From assembly GCF_030816935.1 (NCBI RefSeq), contig NZ_JAUSYO010000001.1, positions 1,116,001 through 1,180,000 on the forward strand: a DNA stretch of 64,000 nucleotides, read 5' to 3'. The translations under genes were made by a program, and so were the position numbers. Position 1 is the first letter of the stretch, and every line of letters starts with the position of its first letter. Shown piece by piece: positions 36,022-45,190 of the stretch. The notes below the pieces were generated by a model. That model was not told where the DNA came from. It ran no database searches and saw nothing but the letters and a program-made list of their open reading frames with translations. Source of the stretch: Arthrobacter sp. B3I9. Its GTDB lineage: Bacteria > Actinomycetota > Actinomycetes > Actinomycetales > Micrococcaceae.

Positions 36022-36332
36022 CGCACATCGATAACGTCGCCATGACCTCACAGATGACTTTCGGCCGGGACGGCGCCATGTTTGAGGGCCTGCTCGGCTT
36101 CGTGGCTCAGCTCAGCATGGTGCTGTGGGGCCTCGTGATCCTCACGACGATCATCCGCTTCGTCAGCATCTGGCTGTATCGGCGCGGAGCCGCCCGTGCG
36201 GCTCTCGCTGCGGCCGGGGCGCCGGCCGGCGCGTCCGTGCAGGTGCGTCGCCGCGCGCTGTGGAACCGTCGCGCCGACCGCCGGTCCGGCACGCACGTGC
36301 CCGTGCTCGCCGCTAACTCCCCGGAGGCGTGA
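36018..36332 (+). CDS. Small single-span membrane protein preceding the glycosyltransferase
   Basis: 104 residues; one membrane segment (FVAQLSMVLWGLVILTTIIRFVS) followed by a basic, Arg-rich C-terminus. A strong GGGGAGG box precedes ATG 36018. In Ica/Pga systems a small membrane protein (IcaD, about 100 residues; PgaD) is encoded beside the synthase and is needed for its activity. Size and position fit such an accessory role, but there is no clear sequence match. Confidence 0.65.
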   Translation: MTHIDNVAMTSQMTFGRDGAMFEGLLGFVAQLSMVLWGLVILTTIIRFVSIWLYRRGAARAALAAAGAPAGASVQVRRRALWNRRADRRSGTHVPVLAANSPEA

Positions 36333-36334
36333 GC

Positions 36335-37675
36335 ATGGACTTCGCCCTCGTGATCTTCTGGCTCTTCGCCGGTGTGAGCATCCTCTACGTGGTGCACTTC
36401 GGCTTATACCTGGTGGGCGCCAACTTGTACGACGTCTGGCAGCAGCGGCGGAAGAGCATGAGGGGCGTCCGGCTCCCGGTCGAGTACGAGGCGGAGTGTG
36501 CAGCAACGGCCACCTGGACCCGGCATGCCCTCCCCGAGGTGCCCGGGCTGGTATCAATCGCCATCGCCGCCCACAACGAGGAGGCGGTGATTGTCAGGAC
36601 GCTCGACTCCATTCGGCGCAGCACCTACCGCTCCTTTGAGGTCCTCGTCGCGGACGACGCGTCTACCGACCTCACTGGTCGGCTGGTCCGTGACTTCCAG
36701 GTGCGTCACCCCGAGATGGACCTTCGTATGGTGCGGATGCGCAAGAACGTCGGCAAGGGCGCGGCGCTCAACTCAGCGCTCCGCCGGCACGCGCGCGGTC
36801 AGTTCGTGATAACGCTCGACGCCGACTCGGTCATCGAGCCGGACGCCATCACCAACGCGCTGTCCTACTTCGATGACCCGCACGTGGCCGGTGTTGCCGC
36901 CAACGTGCAGATTCTGGAAGAGACGACGGCGCTCGGCATCCTTCAGCGGTTTGAGCATATGATCGGCTACCGCTCGAAGAAGCTCTACTCGCTGCTGAAC
37001 TGTGAGTTCGTGGTGGGTGGAGTGGCCTCCACTTATCGGATGCGTGTGCTGCGCAAGGTTGGCTTCTACGACACGGACACCCTGACTGAGGACATCGGCC
37101 TGAGCGCGAAAATCACCAGCCTGGGCAACCGGCGCTTCCGCATGGTCTTTGGCGCTGATGTAGTCGCGAAGACCGAGGGTGTGCTCACATTCCGCGCCTT
37201 GGCGAAGCAGCGCTACCGCTGGAAGTACGGAAGCCTCCAGAACCTCGTCAAGTACCGCCGCATGATTTTCAACCCGAGCCGCCGATACACCGGCACCTTG
37301 GCCTACTACCGGATGCCAATGGCGGTGCTTAGCGAGTTCACGCTGCTTATCTCACCCCTGGCCTGGACGTACGCGGTCTACTGGTCGCTGGCGACGCGAA
37401 CGCCCGCCCTGATACTTGGCGCGTACGCGACCATCACCGCCTACACACTGCTGACAATCTGGATGGATGAAAACCTGACCGTGCGTGAACGCTCCCGGCT
37501 GGCCGTCTACGCGCCCACGGCGTACTTCCTCTTCTACATCATGGACCTGGTCCAGTTGACGGCGGCGATTCGGTGCATTGCGCGCTCGCGGGGCCTGTTC
37601 CGCCGGACGGAAATGAACACATGGAAGTCGCCTCAACGGGCTGGCAGCATGGTGGTGATAGCCCGTGGCGCGTAA
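36335..37675 (+). CDS. GT2 family processive glycosyltransferase (IcaA/PgaC-like)
   Basis: 446 residues. N-terminal membrane segment, then the GT-A domain: VSIAIAAHNEEAVI, VADDASTD (about 107), ITLDADSVIEPDA (about 160), TEDIGLSAKI (about 250) and QRYRWKYGSLQ (about 291), the D, DxD, TED and Q(R)xRW motifs of processive beta-glycan synthases. Several C-terminal membrane segments follow. No PilZ domain. ATG 36335 chosen because GGAGG is 7 nt upstream. Probably makes an N-acetylglucosamine-type polymer; the sugar is inferred from the deacetylases downstream. Confidence 0.85.
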   Translation: MDFALVIFWLFAGVSILYVVHFGLYLVGANLYDVWQQRRKSMRGVRLPVEYEAECAATATWTRHALPEVPGLVSIAIAAHNEEAVIVRTLDSIRRSTYRSFEVLVADDASTDLTGRLVRDFQVRHPEMDLRMVRMRKNVGKGAALNSALRRHARGQFVITLDADSVIEPDAITNALSYFDDPHVAGVAANVQILEETTALGILQRFEHMIGYRSKKLYSLLNCEFVVGGVASTYRMRVLRKVGFYDTDTLTEDIGLSAKITSLGNRRFRMVFGADVVAKTEGVLTFRALAKQRYRWKYGSLQNLVKYRRMIFNPSRRYTGTLAYYRMPMAVLSEFTLLISPLAWTYAVYWSLATRTPALILGAYATITAYTLLTIWMDENLTVRERSRLAVYAPTAYFLFYIMDLVQLTAAIRCIARSRGLFRRTEMNTWKSPQRAGSMVVIARGA

Positions 37676-39467
37676 GCGCGGGTGGGTTCTCCGTGTGCTG
37701 CTGAATCCCCTAGTAGTCACCTCAGTGGTGGTCGTCATGATCACCGCCGGGTGGCTGCTGTACACGAACGGGACGAGCAGCATGGCTCAGGCGCGGCCCG
37801 GCGCAAATCTTCTCCCTGCGCTCGATCGGACTGCAGAGGGCGCTATGCCGGCGCCGGGCCCGTCCGCGCCAGCCGCCCCCATGGGCGGCTGGAACGTCAG
37901 CCACACCGGCGACGCCCGAACCTCGCTGGAGCTGGTCGGCGGGGAGCTGAACGCCCAGGCGCTGAAGCTCGAAGTCACCCAGTATTCGTCGGGCGATGTC
38001 ACGTTGACGAGCCCGCGGGTGGACGTCCAGCCCGGCCAGACCTACCTGTTCAAGGCGTACACCACCAGTGACGCGGACTTCGCGCTGCTGGCCCGCCACC
38101 ACCACACCGACGGCAGTACCACTCTGGAGCAGCTGCCCAACCCTCTCGAGCGGCCGGGAAATTCCGTGTTCACGGTGAGCGACGCGTTCAACACCGGAGA
38201 CACGACCACAGCGGTGGAGTACGTCTTCAAGCTCACCTCTGCGGGCGCAGTCCGGGTCGAGGGCGCGTACCTCGAGGCGGCATCCGACGTCCGGCTGCCG
38301 CCCGCCGCGACGACGGCCCCCAACCTCATTCCTAATCCCGGGCTCGCCGGTTCCCTGCCGGCCGCACCCGACTCGTGGTCCCCGTACGCCTCCGGGATGT
38401 TGACTGTGGACTCCGGGCGCGGCGAAGACGAGCGCGGCGGCTACCTCCGGACCCGCATCACGAACTACCAAAGCGGTGAGGCGAAGTGGCAGTACCAGCC
38501 CATCCCGGTAACCGCCGACCGGTACTTCGAGTTTGGCGCGACCTACCAGTCCGAGCGGGAGGTGGACGTGGTGGCAGAATTCGAGCTCGCTGACGGTGGG
38601 CGTGCATTCCGCAACCTAGCGACGGTGCCGCCGGCGGGAGAGTGGACGACGATCAAAAAGGCGTTCCAAGTCCCCGGCGGAGCCAAGACCGCAATGGTTA
38701 CCCTGGTGTCGCACGGGGACGGCACCACCAGCGTCCGCGGCTATTCGCTGGCCGACGTCACCAAGCCAGGACCCCTCCGTTGGGGCCAGCCCATGGTTTC
38801 GATTACCTTCGACGACGGCTGGCAGTCGGTGTACGACCGCGCCCTGCCTCTCCTGGACAAGCACGGCTTCCGATCCACCCACTACGTCAATGCCAGCTCC
38901 ATCGAGACGCCGAACTTCATGACGGCCGCGGAGGTGCAGCAGCTGCACGATGCCGGGCATGAGATCGCCGCCCACAGCTACGAACACGTCGATCTCACGT
39001 CCGTCGGCGTCGACCGGCTCGACGAGCAGTTGCGGAAGAGCGAGGAGTCGCTGGCGGCTGCCGGCTTCGCCACCGATGACCTGGCACCCCCGTACGGACG
39101 GTCCGACCCCCAGGTCGACTGGTACGCGAGTAAGTACTTCAACATCGTCCGCGGGACGGACGATGGCATCAACACCCGGCAGAACCTCGATCCGCACGAT
39201 CTGAAGGTCTTCTACGTGACCGACGAGACCACGCCGGACCAGTTGGCCGGAGCGCTGGCTGAGACATCCCGAGTGAACGGCTGGCTCATCCTCGTCTACC
39301 ACCAGATCGCGCCGCCTGGCTCGACCGGCATCCGGGCGACCACCATCGCGACGGACCGGAGCACCGTCACTAGCGGCGTCCTCGCCGCCCAGCTGCAACA
39401 AATCGACGAAAGCGGCATCGAAGTCCAGCCAGTCAAGCAAGCATTCGAGCGTTTGCAGGCCCCCTAA
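37665..39467 (+). CDS. Membrane-anchored polysaccharide deacetylase with N-terminal beta-sandwich domains
   Basis: 600 residues. One N-terminal anchor (VLLNPLVVTSVVVVMITAGWLLY). Residues about 70-370 hold two carbohydrate-binding-like modules. The NodB deacetylase domain follows with SITFDDGWQ (about 381), AAHSYEHVDLT (metal HxxxH, about 436), LAPPYGRSD and LILVYHQI, so all catalytic motifs are present. Expected to remove acetyl groups from the polymer made by the upstream synthase, outside the membrane. GTG 37665 overlaps the synthase gene by 11 bp. Confidence 0.85.
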   Translation: MARKRGWVLRVLLNPLVVTSVVVVMITAGWLLYTNGTSSMAQARPGANLLPALDRTAEGAMPAPGPSAPAAPMGGWNVSHTGDARTSLELVGGELNAQALKLEVTQYSSGDVTLTSPRVDVQPGQTYLFKAYTTSDADFALLARHHHTDGSTTLEQLPNPLERPGNSVFTVSDAFNTGDTTTAVEYVFKLTSAGAVRVEGAYLEAASDVRLPPAATTAPNLIPNPGLAGSLPAAPDSWSPYASGMLTVDSGRGEDERGGYLRTRITNYQSGEAKWQYQPIPVTADRYFEFGATYQSEREVDVVAEFELADGGRAFRNLATVPPAGEWTTIKKAFQVPGGAKTAMVTLVSHGDGTTSVRGYSLADVTKPGPLRWGQPMVSITFDDGWQSVYDRALPLLDKHGFRSTHYVNASSIETPNFMTAAEVQQLHDAGHEIAAHSYEHVDLTSVGVDRLDEQLRKSEESLAAAGFATDDLAPPYGRSDPQVDWYASKYFNIVRGTDDGINTRQNLDPHDLKVFYVTDETTPDQLAGALAETSRVNGWLILVYHQIAPPGSTGIRATTIATDRSTVTSGVLAAQLQQIDESGIEVQPVKQAFERLQAP

Positions 39468-39524
39468 TTACATTCGTTGGTGCAACCCGGGGCCGTCGGC
39501 CAGCCGAAAAGAACGGAGAAGTTC

Positions 39525-41309
39525 ATGACCAGGACCAGATCCAGCTGGGCGCGGGGTCGCGCCACGCTTGGAACCATCGGGTTGGCGGTGGGGGCCATGG
39601 CCGGCGCACTGCTGTCCCCGACGGCGGCGAATGCCGCCGTGGACAACCCGGCTCCGTCTCCGCTGGTGTCCTTCACCTTCGACGACGGGGCCCTCAGCGC
39701 GTTGACGCAGGCCGCGCCGACGCTGAAGAAGTACGGGCTTACCGGAACGAACTACGTCATCACCAACTGCGTCGGCAAGACGACTGTGCCCAATACCTGC
39801 CGGGCGGGCACGGACGTGCCCTACATGACCTGGGACCAGATCCTGCAGCTGAAGAACACCTATGGGTGGGAGATCGGGTCGCACACCGTCAGCCACCAGT
39901 GCCTCGTGAGCGCCGGCGGCGACTGCCAGGCCACCAAGCTGACGGCCGCGCAGGTCACCGCCGAACTGGCGAACAGTAAGTCGGCCTTCGCGGCGCACGG
40001 CATCACCACGACGGCCTTTGCCCCGCCGTACGGCGACTACGACATGTCGGCAGTGGCCCAGGTCGCCAAGTACTACAGCTCGATGCGCGGCTTCGCCGAC
40101 ACGGGCAACAACCCCTGGCCGCTCGGTGACTACCTGCTCCGCAACGTCCCCGTGCAGGAGGTCACCACTCCGGTCGCGACCCTCAAGGCGAAGGTCGACG
40201 AGGCGATCGCAAACAAGACGTGGGTGGTGTTCACGTTCCACGACATCCGGCCAACGCCGAGCAAGGACCCGGACGACTACCAGTACGGCACTGCTGAGCT
40301 GGACCAGCTTGCCGCCTACGTGAAGACCAAGGTGACGGCCGGCCAGATCAAGAACGTCAACATCAGCAAGGGCCTGGTGAACGGCAGCCCCAACAAGTTC
40401 GCGAATTCGACGTTCAACAGCGGCATTGCCGGCGGCTGGCGGACCGATTCCCCGGCGACGATCACCGCGGACACCGGGAACAACGGAAGCTATCCGGACT
40501 CCGCTAAGTCGGTGAAGCTGGTCTCGGGCACCACGGCCGGTCACCTGTTCTCGCCGATGGTTCCCGTGTCCCGGTCGACGAAGTACGTGTTCAAGGCCTT
40601 CCTCAACGTCGCTGCGATCAAGACCGGTGAGGTGGGTTTCTACGTCGACGAGTTCGACGCCGCCGGGAAGTGGATCTCCGGGCAGTTCCGCAAGCGGGAG
40701 ACCTCGCGGTGGGTGGAAGCGATGAACTTCGACTACACGCCGACCTCGACCAGTGTGGCCTCGGCGAGCCTGCAGATCTGGGTGACCGGCACCGGCATCA
40801 TGGCTTACGTGGACAACGTGCAGATGCTGGCGCTCAACGCGGAGACGGCCCCGGCAGCGTCCAACCTCGTCGCCAACGGCACGTTCGACGCCGGCATCAA
40901 GTCCGGCTGGACGACCGACTCGGCTACGACCATCGTGGCCGATGCCACGAACCACGGGAGCCCGGCCAACCCGGTGAACTCGGTCAGCCTGACGGCCACG
41001 ACGGCGAACAAGCACCTGTTCTCCCCGCAGGTCGCGGTGACACCCGGTACCTACAAGATCACCGGGTACCTCAACGTCACGGCACTAGCCAGTGGTGAGG
41101 TGGGCTTCTACATCGACGAGTTCAACGCCGCCGGGCAGTGGATCTCCGGGCAGTACAAGCTCGGGGTAGCTGCCATTGGTGTGACCAATCCCGATCTGAC
41201 ATACTCGCCCACCAGCACTGCGGTCACCAAGGCGAGCCTGCAGGTCATCATCCCGGGCAACTCCGGCTTGAAGGCGTACTTTGACGATGTCCGCTGGTGG
41301 CGGCCGTGA
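39525..41309 (+). CDS. Secreted polysaccharide deacetylase with two C-terminal repeat modules
   Basis: 594 residues. Signal peptide ending SPTAANAA. NodB domain first: VSFTFDDGAL (about residue 50), IGSHTVSHQC (about 121), FAPPYGDYD and VVFTFHDI. Two tandem modules of about 140 residues follow, sharing STFNSGI/GTFDAGI, GEVGFYVDEFDAAGKWISGQ and GEVGFYIDEFNAAGQWISGQ, so they arose by duplication and probably bind glycan. Domain order is opposite to the preceding deacetylase. ATG 39525 has GGAGAA upstream. Confidence 0.85.
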   Translation: MTRTRSSWARGRATLGTIGLAVGAMAGALLSPTAANAAVDNPAPSPLVSFTFDDGALSALTQAAPTLKKYGLTGTNYVITNCVGKTTVPNTCRAGTDVPYMTWDQILQLKNTYGWEIGSHTVSHQCLVSAGGDCQATKLTAAQVTAELANSKSAFAAHGITTTAFAPPYGDYDMSAVAQVAKYYSSMRGFADTGNNPWPLGDYLLRNVPVQEVTTPVATLKAKVDEAIANKTWVVFTFHDIRPTPSKDPDDYQYGTAELDQLAAYVKTKVTAGQIKNVNISKGLVNGSPNKFANSTFNSGIAGGWRTDSPATITADTGNNGSYPDSAKSVKLVSGTTAGHLFSPMVPVSRSTKYVFKAFLNVAAIKTGEVGFYVDEFDAAGKWISGQFRKRETSRWVEAMNFDYTPTSTSVASASLQIWVTGTGIMAYVDNVQMLALNAETAPAASNLVANGTFDAGIKSGWTTDSATTIVADATNHGSPANPVNSVSLTATTANKHLFSPQVAVTPGTYKITGYLNVTALASGEVGFYIDEFNAAGQWISGQYKLGVAAIGVTNPDLTYSPTSTAVTKASLQVIIPGNSGLKAYFDDVRWWRP

Positions 41310-42997
41310 TGGCCGGGCGCCCGCGCGTACTGATCGTGCTGGCGTCCGGCCTTCTGCTCGCCCTCGCGGGCTGCTCCTCGGACGACCCGACACCGAAGCC
41401 CGATGTGGTCGTTGACCTGCTCCAGCAAGACTGGCAGCACACGCCGGGGGTGACGGCTCGCGGCGGAGGGCTGCAGATCACGGCCACCGCGCGGAGCATC
41501 GTCGAACAGGATGGTGCGGGAGGCCAGCCAAACCCGCCGCTCAACTTGGCCGGCACACACCTGGTGGTCGGCGGGGACTTCACCCTCACCGCCACGTTGG
41601 CCGATGTGACCGCGGACGCGACCTGGGCGCTGTACGACCGGCCTCCCGTGATCGCGGACGAGTTTCGCGTCGAGCCGGCGGGTCTGCGGCTCACCCTTAA
41701 AGACCACGACCTGGAGATCACCGTCTTCGACGGCAAACAGAAGAAGGAGATGAGGCAGCCGGCCCCCGTGCACGGCGAGCACGTAACGGTAAGGGACCCG
41801 GAGGCGCCGCTCACAGTGCGCCGGTCCGGGGACACGTTGAGGGTTACCAGCGGCGCGGACACACTCTCGTCGTTGCCCCTCGGAAAGGTGTTCTCATCGG
41901 GAAAGTTGTGGCTCGGATTTTCCAGCGACTCCGGGGCCTTCGACGTCACCTCCCTCAAAGCGGATGCGCCGGCGAACACCGGCTTGCGCACGTCGGGGAC
42001 GGCGGTCGCGGACGTCCAGACGTCGGCTGACGGCCTGCAGGCACTGGCCGCCAGAACCCGGCCGGACTTCCGGATCGGTGCGGCCGTGGCGCTCGGTCCT
42101 CTGACCGGCGACGAGGAGTACGCGCGGGAACTGGTGTCCAACTTCGGCTCGGTCACGCCGGAGAACGCCATGAAACCTCAGTTCCTTTCCCCACGGCAGG
42201 GCGTCTACACCTTCGAGGAGGCGGACGCGATCATCGCGATCGCACAGAGCAAGGGCATGATCGTGCACGGCCACACCATCGCATTCAGCGAGGCGATGCC
42301 GGGCTGGATGCAGGAGCTGCGCAGCGGCACGGATGCCGAACGCAGGTCCAGCGCCACCGCGCTGCTCGACTACGTCCGCACGGTGGTGGCTCACTTCGCG
42401 GGCAAACTGGACTCCTGGGACGTGGTGAACGAGCCGTTCGGCGTCGACCAGGGGACCAGCCTCCAGCAGAACATCTGGTACCGCGTCTTCGGTCCCGGTT
42501 ATCCGGCGGTCGTGTCGCAGGCGGTCTACGAGGCCGATCCGGACGTGAAGCAGTTCATCAACGAGAACGGGGCCGACGTGCCGGGGCGCCGCCAGGACGC
42601 TCTGCTCAAGCTCGCGCTCGATACCAACGCGCAGGGCGGGCACATCTACGGCGTAGGGCTTCAGGCGCACATCTACGACTTCACCACCGACGCCATTCCG
42701 CGGGCAAAGCTGTCCCAGACGCTCGACACATTCGACGCGGCAGGCCTCCGGGTGCGCATATCGGAGAACGACGTAAATGACGACGAGGGGATGGACGCCC
42801 AGGCGGAGCAGTACGTTACGGTGCTGACCACCTGCCTGCGTTCGCGAGCCTGCGTCTCCTACACGACGTGGGGCGTGGACAACCGCTACGACTGGTGGGT
42901 CGCCGACGACGGCAGCCTTCAGCAGGGTCACGACTTCCTGTTCGAAAACGGCAAGCCGACGCCCGCGTACGACGAGATGAAGCGTGCGCTGGGCTAG
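41309..42997 (+). CDS. GH10 family glycoside hydrolase lipoprotein
   Basis: 562 residues. Lipoprotein signal with lipobox LALAGCSS. Residues about 30-220 form a beta-rich domain of unknown type; from about 235 the GH10 barrel: SVTPENAMKPQFLSPRQGVY, HGHTIAFSEAMPGWM, DSWDVVNEPFG (acid/base Glu, about 373), YGVGLQAHIYDF and VRISENDVND (nucleophile Glu, about 485), YTTWGVDNRYDWW. GH10 enzymes are usually xylanases; inside an exopolysaccharide operon it more likely trims the operon's own polymer. ATG overlaps the previous stop (TGATG). Confidence 0.82.
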   Translation: MAGRPRVLIVLASGLLLALAGCSSDDPTPKPDVVVDLLQQDWQHTPGVTARGGGLQITATARSIVEQDGAGGQPNPPLNLAGTHLVVGGDFTLTATLADVTADATWALYDRPPVIADEFRVEPAGLRLTLKDHDLEITVFDGKQKKEMRQPAPVHGEHVTVRDPEAPLTVRRSGDTLRVTSGADTLSSLPLGKVFSSGKLWLGFSSDSGAFDVTSLKADAPANTGLRTSGTAVADVQTSADGLQALAARTRPDFRIGAAVALGPLTGDEEYARELVSNFGSVTPENAMKPQFLSPRQGVYTFEEADAIIAIAQSKGMIVHGHTIAFSEAMPGWMQELRSGTDAERRSSATALLDYVRTVVAHFAGKLDSWDVVNEPFGVDQGTSLQQNIWYRVFGPGYPAVVSQAVYEADPDVKQFINENGADVPGRRQDALLKLALDTNAQGGHIYGVGLQAHIYDFTTDAIPRAKLSQTLDTFDAAGLRVRISENDVNDDEGMDAQAEQYVTVLTTCLRSRACVSYTTWGVDNRYDWWVADDGSLQQGHDFLFENGKPTPAYDEMKRALG

Positions 42998-43092
42998 AGT
43001 CGTTCCTACCACTGCAAGAGTGCAGGCCGGCCGACGTCGCCCGGGCACCGGGAGCCACGCGGGATCTGCCCAGAACCATGAAGGGTTCTTCC

Positions 43093-43965
43093 ATGCGATA
43101 CGTAGTTGGCTATACGCCCAGCGAACGCGGAGCGGACGCAGTCGCGCTGGCCTCGGCTTTGGCCCGGGCCCAGGGCGCGCACCTTGACCTGGTTTATGTG
43201 GTGAACCGGCGCGCCGCCGGCACAGGCGCCAACGCCGCGGGGAACCGGGGCAGCTCCGCCGGCAAGGACGTGCTGACCGCGGAGCCCGAGGGGCTGGAGC
43301 TGGTTCCGGCTGGGTTGGAGGCCAAGTTCCACATGCGGCAGGCCGAGTCGGATGCCGCAGGCCTGATCGATGCGGCCGTCGAATACCAGGCCGGGCTGGT
43401 GGTGGTGGGCGCGGCGAACAACGGCCTGTTTAAGCGGTACAGCGTCGGAAGCGTGGCTAACGCCCTGCTCCATGCCTCGCCCGTCCCGGTGGCCTTGGCG
43501 CCGCGCGGCTATCGCCGCACTGACCCCATCACGCGGCTGACACTGGCGGTGGGGCAGCGCACCGGGGCGGAGGCGGCCATCGACGTGGCTATTGACTCAG
43601 CAGCGCGCCGCGGCGTCCCGCTGCGGCTCGTCTCGCTCGTGGAACTCGACGCCGGCGGGGACAGCGGGGAAAATATCAACGCCGCCCATATCCACGCCAA
43701 CACCGTCCTGACGGAGGCCTCCCGCCGGCTTCAGGCGGGGCACAACGTCAGCGTTGAAGTGGCGCACGGCCGGACCATTGAGGAAGCGATCGACGACCTT
43801 GAGTGGGACGACGGCGAAGTTTTGATCATGGGCTCGTCGCGGCTCGGGGAAAAGAACAAGCTCTTCATCGGCAGCACCGCCAACAAAGTGCTGCGGGCCC
43901 TGCCAGTGCCGATGGTGGTGGTCCCCAGGGATTACGAGCGCGTCGATTCCAGTCTGCAGGTCTGA
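43093..43965 (+). CDS. Universal stress protein, two UspA domains
   Basis: 290 residues, two tandem Usp domains. Domain 1 begins MRYVVGYTPSERGADAVAL and ends VVVGAANNGLFKRYSVGSVANALLHASPVPV; domain 2 ends LIMGSSRLGEKNKLFIGSTANKVLRALPVPMVVVP, with the ATP-binding G-x2-G-x9-G(S/T) pattern. ATG 43093 has AAGGG at the right spacing; an in-frame ATG at 43078 is possible. The 95 bp before it hold no other clear feature. Confidence 0.87.
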   Translation: MRYVVGYTPSERGADAVALASALARAQGAHLDLVYVVNRRAAGTGANAAGNRGSSAGKDVLTAEPEGLELVPAGLEAKFHMRQAESDAAGLIDAAVEYQAGLVVVGAANNGLFKRYSVGSVANALLHASPVPVALAPRGYRRTDPITRLTLAVGQRTGAEAAIDVAIDSAARRGVPLRLVSLVELDAGGDSGENINAAHIHANTVLTEASRRLQAGHNVSVEVAHGRTIEEAIDDLEWDDGEVLIMGSSRLGEKNKLFIGSTANKVLRALPVPMVVVPRDYERVDSSLQV

Positions 43966-43995
43966 CCGCGGCGGGCTTATTAGGCGGCGACAGCT

Positions 43996-45072
43996 TTAGG
44001 CGGCGGCCCGGGCCAGCTTCCGGCTGACCGAATTCTTGCGGGCGGTGCGGAGCATGTCCACGGTGAGCAGCAGGAGGGCAAGCCAGACGAATCCGAAACC
44101 GATCCAGCGGTCCGTGGTCATGGTTTCCTTGAGGACCACCAGGGCCAGAATGAACTGCAGGACCGGGGCGAGGTACTGCAGCAGCCCGATAGTGGTCATC
44201 GGCAGCCGGCGCGCGGAGGCACCGAAGAACAACAGCGGCACGGCGGTGATGACACCGGAAGCCACCAGCAGCCAGAAGTGTCCGGCGCCGTTGGTGGTCA
44301 GCGATTCCGCCCCGGTGACCCCGAGGAAAACCATGGTTGCGGCGGCGAGCGGTGTCAGGACGATCGTCTCGACGGTGAGGCTGGTGGCGGCGTCCACGCG
44401 GGGTCCCACCCGCTTCTTGACGAAGCCGTACAGGCCGAAGCTGAAGGCCAGGGTCAACGCTATCCACGGCAGTTTCCCGTAGGAGACCGTCAGGACGCCG
44501 ACGGCGACGAAGCCGATGCCGACGGCGGCCCACTGCAAGGGGCGCAGTTTCTCCTTCAGGACGAAGACACCCAGCAACACGGAGACGAGGGGATTGATGA
44601 AGTAACCCAGCGACGCCTCAACGGCATGGCCGGTGGTCACGCCATACGTGTAGGTCAGCCAGTTCACTGCTATCAGTAGGGCTGCAATGCCAAGCGGGCC
44701 GATCACGGTGCGGTTCCGGAAGGCGGCGCCGAGCACCCTCCAGGAGCGTGTCACGGTGACCAGCAGGACGCAGAACACGAGCGACCAGACCACCCGGTTC
44801 GCAACAATTTCAACTGCGCCGGCGGGTGCGAGCGCAACGAAGTACAGCGGCAGCAGCCCCCACAGCCCGTAGGCGCCCATGCCGAACAGGACGCCCGCCG
44901 TCGTTTCCTTGTCCACGGCCCTGGGCGTAACGGGCTGCCCGGCTCCGGGGCTTCCCGAAGGTGCAGCGGCATCCGGGGCGGTCAGAGTGGGTGGGGAGAA
45001 CGATCCATCTGGTTTAGGCACAAGATCAATAACACCACCTGCACGGCAGGTATTCCGGCCAATCGCTTCCAC
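43996..45072 (-). CDS. rarD: RarD/EamA family transporter
   Basis: Up to 358 residues, ten membrane segments. RarD landmarks: TAGVLFGMGAYGLWGLLPLYF, SLGYFINPLVSVLLG, TIGLLQYLAPVLQF and WLALLLLTVDML. Substrate unknown for the family. The first ~50 residues are Pro/Ala-rich; the start is uncertain between GTG 45072 and GTG 45021. Convergent with the Usp gene and divergent from the second FprA gene. Confidence 0.85.
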   Translation of the reverse strand: MEAIGRNTCRAGGVIDLVPKPDGSFSPPTLTAPDAAAPSGSPGAGQPVTPRAVDKETTAGVLFGMGAYGLWGLLPLYFVALAPAGAVEIVANRVVWSLVFCVLLVTVTRSWRVLGAAFRNRTVIGPLGIAALLIAVNWLTYTYGVTTGHAVEASLGYFINPLVSVLLGVFVLKEKLRPLQWAAVGIGFVAVGVLTVSYGKLPWIALTLAFSFGLYGFVKKRVGPRVDAATSLTVETIVLTPLAAATMVFLGVTGAESLTTNGAGHFWLLVASGVITAVPLLFFGASARRLPMTTIGLLQYLAPVLQFILALVVLKETMTTDRWIGFGFVWLALLLLTVDMLRTARKNSVSRKLARAAA

Positions 45073-45190
45073 CGCGGTCGCGTAGCCTGCGATTTCCGTT
45101 ACCGGAGCCCCGCCTGTTCCGGCGGACCTTTAGAATAAGGAACTGCGCTGCATGACACGGCGCAGCCGCCAAGATTCAGAAGGGCTTCCG

